From contig JAFWYB010000038.1 in the NCBI GenBank assembly GCA_017517865.1, positions 55,780 through 119,779 on the forward strand: DNA of 64,000 bases. The letters run 5' to 3'. The position numbers and the translations under genes are program-made. Below, piece by piece: positions 20,224-27,666 of this stretch. Origin of the DNA: Clostridia bacterium (GTDB lineage: Bacteria; Bacillota; Clostridia; Oscillospirales; Acutalibacteraceae). The notes below the pieces were generated by a model. It saw only the letters and a list, made by a program, of their open reading frames with translations, was not told the DNA's origin and did not search any database. Within the stretch, counting starts at the first letter, position 1; each line of letters opens with the position of its first letter.

Positions 20224-20263
20224 GACCTCCTTGTAAAATGGTATTACCAAATACAAGGAGGTC
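20224..20263 (+). promoter_or_regulatory. Hairpin that buries the ribosome site of the 61-residue ORF
   Basis: A perfect 12-bp inverted repeat, GACCTCCTTGTA (20224-20235) and TACAAGGAGGTC (20252-20263). The 3' arm contains the whole AGGAGG of the gene starting at 20270. The loop holds a further GGTA/TACC pairing. In RNA the ribosome site would be sequestered. Confidence 0.6.
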
Positions 20264-20269
20264 ATTTTT

Positions 20270-20455
20270 ATGTTTAATAAGAAAACTAAACTGAAGCTCA
20301 CGGACTTTGAGTGTAACCTGTTAATCAATGGAATGAACGAATTCCGAAATATGCTTCTCTCGGACGGCATCCCCACAGAAGATGTTGATGAACTGCTCCT
20401 GAAAATAATCAACAAATCCTCACCGGCAGGGGTGAGGATTCGGGTGTGTAAATAA
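20270..20455 (+). CDS. 61-residue mobile-element-type protein
   Basis: A small helical protein of unknown function (MFNKKTKLKLTDFECNLLIN..., MLLSDGIPTEDVDELLLKI), resembling small conserved ORFs I associate with Firmicute conjugative elements. The last ~15 residues are encoded across a 10-bp inverted repeat (20415-20424 and 20431-20440) and may be foreign to the original gene, marking the right edge of the island. AGGAGG is optimally placed but lies within a 12-bp hairpin arm. It ends 2 nt from the stop of the convergent ACT gene. Confidence 0.5.
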   Translation: MFNKKTKLKLTDFECNLLINGMNEFRNMLLSDGIPTEDVDELLLKIINKSSPAGVRIRVCK

Positions 20456-20457
20456 TA

Positions 20458-20889
20458 TTATAGCTTGCAGATGTCGGCTTCGGTTATTGTGTGATATCCC
20501 GCTTCTTCAAGAGCCTTTTCTGTGGCGGCATTATCTTCAACTCTTATTACAACATATGCGTGCTTTTCCGTACGGGACATAAAGGCGTAAAGATAATCCA
20601 TATTGATTTTCTTTTCGTCAAGAACACTGAGTGCACCGGAAAGCTTGCCGGGAGCATCGCCGATTTTTACACCGACAACGTCGGTTATTTTTATAAGGTA
20701 GCCTGCCTCAGTGAGTACCTTTTCAGCGGTTTCATTGTCGTTTACGATAAGCCTGAGCATACCGAAATCCTGAGTTTCGGCAATTGAAAGAGCTCTGATA
20801 TTAACGTCGTGCTTCGAAAGGGCTTCGGTAACGGAAACCAATGTGCCCTGCTTGTTTTCAACAAATACTGTCAACTGTTTAATAGCCAT
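20458..20889 (-). CDS. Tandem ACT-domain protein of the paaK operon
   Basis: 143 residues made of two ACT domains (about 3-70 and 72-143). The ACT start motif is seen in KQLTVFVENKQGTLVSVTEAL, and the second domain has GKLSGALSVLDEKKINMDYLY. Such proteins bind amino acids and are often encoded next to PaaK-type ligases and iorAB in anaerobes. Here it follows paaK by 24 nt under the same Phe T-box, so an aromatic amino acid is the likely ligand (inference). Start set at ATG 20889, with GGAGA about 9 nt upstream. Confidence 0.85.
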   Translation of the reverse strand: MAIKQLTVFVENKQGTLVSVTEALSKHDVNIRALSIAETQDFGMLRLIVNDNETAEKVLTEAGYLIKITDVVGVKIGDAPGKLSGALSVLDEKKINMDYLYAFMSRTEKHAYVVIRVEDNAATEKALEEAGYHTITEADICKL

Positions 20890-20913
20890 AATCAAATCTC
20901 CTGTCTTAAAATA

Positions 20914-22221
20914 TTATATTAACTTTCTCTTATCAATAACACGTACTGCCTTGCCCTCACTTCTTGCAATAGACTTGGGTGCAACAAGGTGAACAGACGG
21001 GTTAATGCCGAGCATAGCCTTCATGGCATTTGCAAGTGATTTTTCCATAGCAAGAACTTCGCTTACCTTATCGGTGAACTTTTCAACTGTCATTTCAACG
21101 TTGACCTCAAAGGTGTCGGTGTTGTTCTTTCTGTCAACAACTATCTGATAGTTGGGCTCGTAGCCCTCGTTGAGAAGAACTGTTTCAATCTGGCTGGGGA
21201 ATACGTTTACGCCGCGGATGATAAGCATATCGTCTGTTCTGCCCATGGGCTTGGCCATCTTGATAAGGGTACGTCCGCAGGAGCACTTTTTACGTGAAAG
21301 CACACAGATGTCGCGGGTACGGTAGCGAAGAAGAGGGAAGGCCTCTTTATCAAGAGAGGTAAATACAAGCTCGCCCTTGCTGCCCTCGGGAAGAACCTCG
21401 CCTGTATCAGGGTCAATGATTTCTGCATAGAAATGGTCCTCGTTAACGTGCATACCGGTCTGCTCACTGCATTCAAATGAAACGCCCGGACCTGTTGTTT
21501 CGGTAAGGCCGTAAATATCATAAGCCTTTATGCCGAGAGTTGCCTCAATGCCTTTGCGCATTTCCTCTGTCCAGGGTTCTGCGCCGAAGATGCCGGCTTT
21601 AAGAGGAATATCCTCGGGCTTGTAGCCCTGCTCCTTGAGAGTTTCACCGATATATGCGGCATAGGACGGAGTACAGCAGAGGATAGTGGCCTTAAGGTCC
21701 GTCATAAACTGAATCTGTCTTTCAGTGTTACCTGATGACATGGGAAGAGTGAGACAGCCGACCTTATGTGAGCCGCCGTTAAGACCGGGACCGCCTGTGA
21801 AAAGTCCGTAGCCGTAAGCAACCTGACACACGTCCTTGTTTGAGCCGCCTGCGGCAACGATTGCACGAGCACAGCAGTCCTCCCATAAATCTACGTCCTT
21901 CTGTGTGTAGAAAGCAACTACACGGCGGCCTGTTGTGCCTGATGTAGACTGAATACGTACACAATCATCAAGAGGCTTTGCAAGAAGACCGTAAGGATAA
22001 GCATCGCGTAAATCTGCTTTTGTGAGGAAGGGGAGTTTGTGTAAGTCTTCAATTCCCTTGATGTCCTCGGGCTTTACGCCTTTTTCATCCATAAGATTGC
22101 GGTAGTAAGGTACGTTTTCATAAACGTGCTTTACCTGCTTTACGAGTTTTTCCGACTGAAGCTTTTTCATTTCCTCAACCGGCATTGTTTCAATTTCCTT
22201 CTGGTAGTAGTTTTGTGCCAT
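20914..22221 (-). CDS. paaK: Phenylacetate-CoA ligase (aryl-acid-CoA ligase)
   Basis: An ANL-superfamily enzyme that forms aryl-acetyl-CoA from the acid, ATP and CoA. The P-loop motif is STSGTTGRRV, the adenylate motif is YGLTETTGPG, and the C-terminal lid carries the catalytic Lys region near GKAVRVIDKRKL. At 435 residues it has the usual compact PaaK length. ATG 22221 follows AAGGGTG by 6 nt; the GTG three codons upstream overlaps that site. It is the first gene behind a T-box leader. A starvation-induced leader fits activation of phenylacetate for reductive carboxylation by IorAB to phenylpyruvate, hence phenylalanine. Confidence 0.92.
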   Translation of the reverse strand: MAQNYYQKEIETMPVEEMKKLQSEKLVKQVKHVYENVPYYRNLMDEKGVKPEDIKGIEDLHKLPFLTKADLRDAYPYGLLAKPLDDCVRIQSTSGTTGRRVVAFYTQKDVDLWEDCCARAIVAAGGSNKDVCQVAYGYGLFTGGPGLNGGSHKVGCLTLPMSSGNTERQIQFMTDLKATILCCTPSYAAYIGETLKEQGYKPEDIPLKAGIFGAEPWTEEMRKGIEATLGIKAYDIYGLTETTGPGVSFECSEQTGMHVNEDHFYAEIIDPDTGEVLPEGSKGELVFTSLDKEAFPLLRYRTRDICVLSRKKCSCGRTLIKMAKPMGRTDDMLIIRGVNVFPSQIETVLLNEGYEPNYQIVVDRKNNTDTFEVNVEMTVEKFTDKVSEVLAMEKSLANAMKAMLGINPSVHLVAPKSIARSEGKAVRVIDKRKLI

Positions 22222-22282
22222 TCTGAACACCCTTTCTTTGCTGTTTTTTTGTCAGATTCAGATAGTTTTTCGGAGTGTGAGA

Positions 22283-22599
22283 GGAAATAAAAAATCCTCT
22301 GCATTCCGATAAAGAATACAGAGGACGAGAAATTACTATCCCGTGGTACCACCTCAGTTCGTCACTGTTTCGCAACAGCGACCTTATCAGGTACTGACAT
22401 ACCTTAGTTCTGTGACGGGAACACCCGTTGCAGCCTACTTAAGATTTCTCTTGTTCAGTGCACTGCTAACAGAATGAATTCGAGAAGGACGTCCTCATTG
22501 CCTCGCACCGCCCGGCAACTCTCTTGAGATTCTTTCCGACCTACTGGTTTCTGCTCAACGCATTTAGATTAAACGGCTATCTTTTGATTGCTGTTTATG
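22283..22599 (-). ncRNA. T-box riboswitch, predicted Phe (UUC specifier)
   Basis: The T-box sequence AGGTGGTACCACGG lies in 22340-22357 (minus strand). It is followed by an intrinsic terminator (stem 22296-22324, then T-run). In Stem I the AGTA motif (22542-22545) faces the specifier strand. A CAGAA/TTCTG helix (22549-22553 with 22470-22474) closes the loop and places TTC (22476-22478) before the conserved A, so the codon reads UUC for Phe. The shifted reading ATT (Ile) fits the loop less well. It controls paaK and the ACT gene; uncharged tRNA-Phe should allow read-through. Confidence 0.85.
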
Positions 22600-22604
22600 A
22601 GTGC

Positions 22605-22633
22605 ATTATATTCCTGCGAAAACAAATTGTCAA
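22605..22633 (-). promoter_or_regulatory. Consensus promoter of the T-box/paaK operon
   Basis: Minus-strand TTGACA (22628-22633), 17-bp spacer, TATAAT (22605-22610): a full consensus match. The predicted start near 22598 coincides with the start of T-box Stem I. Confidence 0.9.
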
Positions 22634-22703
22634 GATGATTTTGTAAAAAAATTCAAAAAAATGTATAAAAATAATCTTAAACAGATTTATATGCATAAAT
22701 CGT

Positions 22704-22729
22704 CCGCCTTATACAACAGCACAAGGCGG
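22704..22729 (-). terminator. Hairpin after the acyl-CoA ligase gene
   Basis: A 7-bp stem, CCGCCTT with AAGGCGG. The T-run (CTTTTTTATTTT) is on the plus-strand side, so it is poor as a minus-strand terminator even though the only nearby upstream gene is on the minus strand. It may act in combination with other factors. Confidence 0.4.
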
Positions 22730-22735
22730 GCTTTT

Positions 22736-24370
22736 TTATTTTATCTGTGCTTCAACAAGACTGCCATGACAGTACTTCTTGCGAAGAACGGGCTTTTCAA
22801 TTTTGCCGGTGGGATTCCGCGGTACCTTTTCGAAGATGATTTTCCTCGGTCTCTTATAGCGGGGAAGCTCCTGACAGAATTCGTTGATTTCGTCTTCCGT
22901 ACAGGTTACGCCGTCCTTGAGCTCGATAACGGCAAGCGTTTTTTCGCCCAGACGCTCGTCGGGAATACCGATAACCGCAACGTCCTTGATTTTTTCGTGC
23001 TTTCTCAGAGCGTCCTCTATCTGTACCGGATAGATGTTTTCACCGCCGGATATAACGACGTCCTTTTTACGGTCAACAAGGTAAATGAAGCCGTCCCCGT
23101 CAATTCTGCCCATATCGCCCGTGTAAAGCCAACCGTCCTTGAGTACCTCGTCTGAGGCCTCTTTGTTTTTATAATAGCAGAGCATTACACCGGGACCCCT
23201 GACAATAAGCTCACCTATATCACCCTGAGTCACTTCATTGCCGTTTTCATCAACAATTTTTGCTTCCCAGAGATAGCCCGGCTTGCCGATTGCACCAACC
23301 TTGCGGATGTTTTCAACACCGAGATGCACACAGCCGGGTCCGATTGATTCGGAAAGGCCGTAGTTTGTGTCATACTGGTGGTCGGGGAATATGGCTTTCC
23401 AGCGCTTGATAAGGCTCGGGGGTACGGGCTGGGCACCAATGTGCATAAGCCTCCACTGCGAAAGAAGATAATCGTCAAGATTTACCTTGCCGCTTTCTAT
23501 TGCATCAAGTATATCCTGAGCCCAGGGGACAAGCAGCCATACTATTGTACACTTTTCTTCCGTAACCGTACGCAGAATCCATTCGGGCTTAACACCGCGC
23601 AGAAGTACTGCTCTGCTGCCGCTTAAAAGACTGCCGAACCAATGCATCTTGGCACCGGTATGATACAGCGGGGGGATGCAGAGGAAAACATCGTTTTCCG
23701 TCTGGCCGTGATGCTTCTGCTCTGTCATACACGATGAAATAAGAGCCTTATGGTTGTGCAGAATAGCCTTGGGAAAGCCGGTTGTGCCCGATGAGAAATA
23801 AATTGCCGCGTGGTCATCTTCTTCAAGAATAACGGGAGGAGCTGTTGAAGAGCAATAATTCATCATTGCACAGCAATCCTCACTGTATGAAGGACCGTCC
23901 TTGCCTACAAAGAACATAGTTTTAACATCGGGAATATCCTTTGATATTGCATCAATTCGCTCAATGAATTCCTTGCCGAAGATGAGCACCTCGCAGTCTG
24001 CAAGCTCAAGGCAGTATTTGATTTCATCGCTCGAGTAGCGGAAATTCATAGGTACCGCGATACAGCCTGCCTTCAGAATGCCGAAATAAAGTGGAAGCCA
24101 TTCAAGGGAATTCATAAGAAGAATGGCGATTTTTGTGCCTCTTTTAAAGCCGCGGCCCAGAAGCAGATTGGCAAAGCGGTTTGCTCTGCGGTCAAAGGTT
24201 TTCCAGCTCATTTCACGGCGGTAGGGTGTGCCTGCGTTTGCACTTTCTATAAGACTTGCCTCTCTCCATGTAACGGCACTGTCCCGCTCCTCCGAGGGAT
24301 TAACCTCAACCAGAGCAATTTCCGAGCCCTTTAGACGGGCGTTGCGTTCAAGTAAATCTGTAATTACCAT
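22736..24370 (-). CDS. AMP-dependent acyl-CoA synthetase (ANL superfamily)
   Basis: A 544-residue ligase that activates a carboxylic acid to its CoA thioester via an acyl-adenylate. P-loop YFSSGTTGFPKA, A5 motif YGLSESIGPG, A7 GWLYTGDMG, hinge YLVDRKKDVVISGGENIYP and the catalytic Lys in PRNPTGKIEKP are all present. The C-terminus aligns with medium- or long-chain and bile- or aromatic-acid ligases rather than acetyl-CoA synthetase. The substrate cannot be read from the sequence. It has its own promoter and lies just upstream of the paaK T-box promoter, so both may serve the same class of acids. Confidence 0.87.
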   Translation of the reverse strand: MVITDLLERNARLKGSEIALVEVNPSEERDSAVTWREASLIESANAGTPYRREMSWKTFDRRANRFANLLLGRGFKRGTKIAILLMNSLEWLPLYFGILKAGCIAVPMNFRYSSDEIKYCLELADCEVLIFGKEFIERIDAISKDIPDVKTMFFVGKDGPSYSEDCCAMMNYCSSTAPPVILEEDDHAAIYFSSGTTGFPKAILHNHKALISSCMTEQKHHGQTENDVFLCIPPLYHTGAKMHWFGSLLSGSRAVLLRGVKPEWILRTVTEEKCTIVWLLVPWAQDILDAIESGKVNLDDYLLSQWRLMHIGAQPVPPSLIKRWKAIFPDHQYDTNYGLSESIGPGCVHLGVENIRKVGAIGKPGYLWEAKIVDENGNEVTQGDIGELIVRGPGVMLCYYKNKEASDEVLKDGWLYTGDMGRIDGDGFIYLVDRKKDVVISGGENIYPVQIEDALRKHEKIKDVAVIGIPDERLGEKTLAVIELKDGVTCTEDEINEFCQELPRYKRPRKIIFEKVPRNPTGKIEKPVLRKKYCHGSLVEAQIK

Positions 24371-24438
24371 TTTGTTTCTCCTTTGGCTTGTTGCCGTGCA
24401 GCGGGCACTCTGCGGCCCGACACAAATGCGACTTTAAT

Positions 24439-24467
24439 AATTTAACACATAAAAGCGTAAAAGTCAA
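24439..24467 (-). promoter_or_regulatory. Promoter of the acyl-CoA synthetase gene
   Basis: Minus-strand TTGACT (24462-24467), 17-bp spacer, TAAATT (24439-24444). The leader is about 65 nt. The rest of 24371-24697 is AT-rich apart from the divergent promoter and leader terminator described separately. Confidence 0.6.
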
Positions 24468-24603
24468 TAGAGTTTTACTAAATAAAAGCTGTTATTAAAA
24501 AGAGAATTTACAAGCACCGTGAAAAACAGCGGGACTCAGTGCGTTTGCAGAATAAAAAATATCGGCAAGCAGTATGACGGTACACAAAAAAAGACGGTTT
24601 ATG

Positions 24604-24632
24604 TTGATTTGTGTAAGTAATTGTGTTATAAT
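24604..24632 (+). promoter_or_regulatory. Promoter of the membrane protein at 24698
   Basis: TTGATT (24604-24609), 17-bp spacer, TATAAT (24627-24632). The predicted transcript start near 24640 lies immediately before a terminator hairpin. Confidence 0.7.
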
Positions 24633-24643
24633 CCTTTCATCAG

Positions 24644-24686
24644 GAGCTTTTGGTGTTTCTTTATCAAACACCAAAAGCTCTTTTTT
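24644..24686 (+). terminator. Intrinsic terminator inside the short leader
   Basis: A perfect 15-bp stem (24644-24658 with 24666-24680, 7-nt loop) and TTTTTT (24681-24686), placed between the promoter and the ribosome site GAGGTGG of the gene at 24698. The gene before it is divergent, so this cannot be an upstream gene's terminator. It should cut most transcripts at about 47 nt unless antitermination occurs. Confidence 0.75.
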
Positions 24687-24697
24687 GAGGTGGTTTT

Positions 24698-25384
24698 ATG
24701 AAAAAAAGAGTGCTTTATACAGAACTTTGTTATGCTTTGGGTCTGGTGATTATGGCCTTTGCAGCTGCTTTTACGGAAAAGGCGGATTTCGGTATGTCTA
24801 TGGTTGTTGCACCTGCCTATATATTGCATCTTAAGCTGTCACAGCTTTGGCCGTGGTTCACCTTCGGTGTTGCCGAATATATATTTCAGGGCCTTCTTGT
24901 TGTTTTGACGGTAGTAATTATGAGAAAATTCAGGCTCTCATATCTCTTTTCTTTTGTTACTGCCGTTTTATACGGTACACTTCTTGATATTGCCATAAAT
25001 ATTATTGAACCTTTGCCCGATGAAAGCCTTGCACTGCGCCTTGTGTGGTATGTGGCGGGCACCGTTTTCTGTTCTCTTGCCGTGTCTTTGTTTTTTCATA
25101 GCTATATTTCTCCCGAGGCCTATGAGCTTATTGTAAAAGAGGCTGCGTCAAAGCTCGGAACTGATATAAGCAAAATAAAAACTGCCTACGACTGTATGAG
25201 CACGGTGCTGGGAATAATAATGTCCTTTGCCTTTTTCGGCTTCGGCGTTTTTGAGGGTGTAAAGCTCGGTACGGTTGTGTGTGCTGTTGTAAACGGACGA
25301 CTGATAGGGCTTATAGGCAGAATGCTTGAAAAGCATTTCGTTTTCAGGGATGCGCTGAAGCTCAGAAAAAGGTTTGAACGGTAA
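24698..25384 (+). CDS. YczE/DUF6198-type integral membrane protein
   Basis: 228 residues with five or six transmembrane helices. It resembles YczE/YitT-like Firmicute proteins of unknown function (ADFGMSMVVAPAYILHLK, FVTAVLYGTLLDIAIN, and a VKLGTVVCAVVNGRLIGLIG stretch near the C-terminus). The last ~15 residues are basic. It is monocistronic, with a terminator before and after it. The leader terminator suggests regulated or low expression. A transporter or regulator role is not established. Confidence 0.7.
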   Translation: MKKRVLYTELCYALGLVIMAFAAAFTEKADFGMSMVVAPAYILHLKLSQLWPWFTFGVAEYIFQGLLVVLTVVIMRKFRLSYLFSFVTAVLYGTLLDIAINIIEPLPDESLALRLVWYVAGTVFCSLAVSLFFHSYISPEAYELIVKEAASKLGTDISKIKTAYDCMSTVLGIIMSFAFFGFGVFEGVKLGTVVCAVVNGRLIGLIGRMLEKHFVFRDALKLRKRFER

Positions 25385-25418
25385 ATCAAAAGGAGCTGTT
25401 TTCAGCTCCTTTTGATTT
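25383..25418. terminator. Bidirectional terminator between convergent genes
   Basis: A perfect 15-bp stem (25383-25397 with 25404-25418). The arms are A/T-rich at their outer ends in both directions. It overlaps the stop codons of both the 24698 gene and azlD. Confidence 0.8.
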
Positions 25419-25716
25419 ATATTATAAGCGCTGTAATGAATGCAGAAGCCGCGGCGGCTAAGGCCACCAGAATAAGAGGCTTGTTGAAAAAGGCTAAGAT
25501 AACCGCTACGGCAGTGCCGACAATTGCGGTTGTGAGGTTGCCCGTTGAATGAAGAATAGCGGGAACCGTCATAGCGCTGAGCACCGCATAGGGCATATAG
25601 TAAAGCACGCTTCTGATGTAGCGGGATTTAATCTGTCTTCTGAAAAGAGTGAAGGGTATCATTCTCACAAGATAGGTAACCCCCGCCATAATCGCTATGT
25701 AAAGTATCATACTCAC
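25417..25716 (-). CDS. azlD: AzlD-family branched-chain amino acid export subunit
   Basis: A 99-residue protein with three or four helices, and the conserved MAGVTYLVRMIPFTLFRR at the N-terminus typical of AzlD. With AzlC it forms a two-component branched-chain amino acid exporter. I prefer the GTG start at 25716, which overlaps the azlC stop (GTGA) with GGAGG about 10 nt upstream. ATG 25710 is also possible. Confidence 0.85.
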   Translation of the reverse strand: MSMILYIAIMAGVTYLVRMIPFTLFRRQIKSRYIRSVLYYMPYAVLSAMTVPAILHSTGNLTTAIVGTAVAVILAFFNKPLILVALAAAASAFITALII

Positions 25717-26411
25717 CGTTCATCATCCTCCTTTACCGGGAAGAGTGCACCGCATACCGCCGAAGAAGCAACCGCACTGATGATTATTGCGAAGCCTGTA
25801 CCGACAACGGGGAGAAGATATCTGAAAACAATGCTTATCACAGCGGCGATTGCTACTGCAAGAAGCACGGGTCTGCTCTTTTTTGCGGCGGGGATGAAAA
25901 TTGCAATAAACATACCGTAAAGCATAATTCCCATAACGTCTGATATACCCTCGGGCAGAAGCTGACTTGCAACGGCACCTGCAAGTGTGCCGCCGGTCCA
26001 GCCGACAAAGGGGAGCAAGAAAAGGCCTGCCATATAGGAGGCGGAAATTCTGCCCTTCTGCGACGCGGCCACAGCGTAAATCTCGTCGGTGATACAGCAG
26101 GATAAAAGCAGTCTTTTGGGGGTGGAGAAGCTTTTGTCGAGCTTCTGGGTAAGAGAAAAGCCCATAAGTGAATAGCGCAAATTTATCACAAGCTGAGTGA
26201 GTGCCATTTCAATGAGGGTACCGCCTGCGGCGATGACCTCAACGCCTGCAGCCTGACCTGCAGAGGTCATATTGCTTGCAGAAATCAGCCAGGCAAAAAA
26301 CGCCGATATGTTTGCACCGACTGCCATAATGCCGAAGCCCACGGCTACGGAAAAATACCCGAGACCGATGGGAAGACCGTCGGAAACACCTTTCAGAAAA
26401 TCCTTTTTCAT
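25713..26411 (-). CDS. azlC: AzlC-family branched-chain amino acid exporter
   Basis: A 232-residue membrane protein with about seven helices. The motifs GLPIGLGYFSVAVGFGIMA and TDEIYAV are typical of AzlC. It works with AzlD, whose gene overlaps its stop codon, to export leucine, isoleucine and valine or analogues. ATG 26411 follows AAAGAGGT; the upstream frame has no ribosome site. No regulator gene lies nearby. Confidence 0.88.
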   Translation of the reverse strand: MKKDFLKGVSDGLPIGLGYFSVAVGFGIMAVGANISAFFAWLISASNMTSAGQAAGVEVIAAGGTLIEMALTQLVINLRYSLMGFSLTQKLDKSFSTPKRLLLSCCITDEIYAVAASQKGRISASYMAGLFLLPFVGWTGGTLAGAVASQLLPEGISDVMGIMLYGMFIAIFIPAAKKSRPVLLAVAIAAVISIVFRYLLPVVGTGFAIIISAVASSAVCGALFPVKEDDER

Positions 26412-26545
26412 AAAAAAACGACCTCTTTTTACAAAATCCGTGGGACAGTATATCACATAAAAAAGGATAAAACAACAGAAAAAAGAAATAAGGAAAATAT
26501 AAAATATAAAATATTTCTTTTTTATACACTAAAAATAAAATGTTA

Positions 26546-26554
26546 TGGTATAAT
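26546..26554 (+). promoter_or_regulatory. Extended -10 promoter
   Basis: TGGTATAAT, a TGn-extended perfect -10 (26549-26554), without a clear -35. It lies 30 bp before the gene at 26584, in very AT-rich DNA (26460-26560). Confidence 0.55.
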
Positions 26555-26583
26555 ACAGAAAAAACACGGTAAGGATGGTAAAA

Positions 26584-27183
26584 ATGAAAAAGGAAAGCAC
26601 CGTAAAAATATTATGTATCTCTGCACTTTTCTGCGCTTTTGTTTACGGTCTTGCACTGCCCTTCTTCTGGGACAATAACCCTGCCTCTGAGTTGGGTACT
26701 CTTTCACTGCTTTGCGAAAACAGAAAGCTATTTTTCTGGCTCTGGGGCATACTTACCTCAGGCGGTATTTTTATCAACACACAGTATATGTATAATAAGT
26801 TCGGCATGAAGAATAAGCTTCTTACCGCAATCGGAGCTCTCGGCTTTGTGAGCATCTGTGCCGTTGCCCTTACGCTCGGTCACAGCATTGACGATTGGAA
26901 CCCGAAAAGAATTGCCCACTGGGTTGCAACGGGCGCGTTTATTGCCTTTACCGTTGCCTCAATAGCCTTTTATTTCATAATAAACCGCAAAAATCATCCG
27001 AAGTTCAATATGCTTACGGTCTGCACTTTTCTTATTCTCGGTACCTTTGTTGTGATTTTTGCCACCGTAGGTAAGAGTGCACTTATGGAGATGATACCTC
27101 TTGCGCTTATAGAGATTTTCCTTTTTGCGGTGAATTTTACACCCTGGGTGAAGGCGGCAAGGTCAGAGACCGTAGTGAAGTGA
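26584..27183 (+). CDS. Integral membrane protein, function unknown
   Basis: 199 residues with six predicted transmembrane helices and short loops. The fifth helix stretch is FVVIFATVGKSALMEMIPLA. A conserved-looking loop, GHSIDDWNPKRIAHW, lies between helices three and four. I do not recognise the family with confidence; DUF998-like proteins have similar size and helix pattern. Start at ATG 26584, about 6 nt after AAGGATGG, rather than ATG 26575. Monocistronic. Confidence 0.65.
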   Translation: MKKESTVKILCISALFCAFVYGLALPFFWDNNPASELGTLSLLCENRKLFFWLWGILTSGGIFINTQYMYNKFGMKNKLLTAIGALGFVSICAVALTLGHSIDDWNPKRIAHWVATGAFIAFTVASIAFYFIINRKNHPKFNMLTVCTFLILGTFVVIFATVGKSALMEMIPLALIEIFLFAVNFTPWVKAARSETVVK

Positions 27184-27206
27184 TAAAGTGAAAACAATGA
27201 TAGCTG

Positions 27207-27255
27207 CTTGTATATTTCTTCGCCTGAGAAGTTTTATGCAAGCGGTTTTATTATT
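27207..27255 (+). terminator. Probable terminator, imperfect stem
   Basis: GCTTG pairs with CAAGC around an inner CTTC/GAAG hairpin, followed by GGTTTTATTATTTT. It would end the 26584 gene. The stem is interrupted, so confidence is limited. Confidence 0.45.
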
Positions 27256-27380
27256 TTATAGCAGTTAAAGAGGTGCTTTTATTGGCTTCTTTTCATGCTC
27301 ACGGTAAATATTCTGCTTTTACGTTAAGATGTTCAGTAACCGTCTGCTGACGGGTTTTACATTCCTTTTTTCTTTTTCCG

Positions 27381-27409
27381 TTGCAACTGCAATTCTTCTG
27401 TGATATAAT
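27381..27409 (+). promoter_or_regulatory. Promoter of the sugar-acid operon
   Basis: TTGCAA (27381-27386), 17-bp spacer, TATAAT (27404-27409). The leader to ATG 27667 is about 250 nt and contains a repeat-like segment. The gap 27184-27666 holds no credible gene: a minus-strand frame at 27299-27601 is low-complexity and runs through the repeats. Confidence 0.65.
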
Positions 27410-27578
27410 CATAAAGGTTGTATCATAAGGAGCAGCTGATAATCGTTGAGAAAATTCAGGGTTAATAATGAAAAAAGCTCTGTGATTTTTTGCATATGTA
27501 TCGCAGCTTGACGGAGCTTCTCCGTGGGAGATGTCTGCGAAGCGGACAGAGGGCATTATAATGCGGCGCAGCCCCTTA

Positions 27579-27613
27579 ATTCTGCATTCTGCATTTTGCA
27601 CTCTGCATTCAGA
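27579..27613. repeat. Five degenerate heptamers (ATTCTGC type)
   Basis: Units ATTCTGC, ATTCTGC, ATTTTGC, ACTCTGC, ATTCAGA in tandem within the operon leader. A partial copy in the opposite orientation lies at 47587-47604. This looks like a dispersed genomic repeat. Confidence 0.6.
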
Positions 27614-27666
27614 ACCAGCCTTATTTCAGCATACAGCCGGCATAAAAATCCACGGAGGCGGTAAAT

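Noticed and set aside
18600-20470. TTATAG near both edges of the island as a possible attachment repeat
   Set aside because: Six bases in AT-rich DNA are expected by chance, and no integrase is present.
27299-27601. Minus-strand open frame of 100 codons in the sugar-acid operon leader
   Set aside because: It crosses the heptamer repeats and the promoter at 27381-27409 and has no ribosome site.
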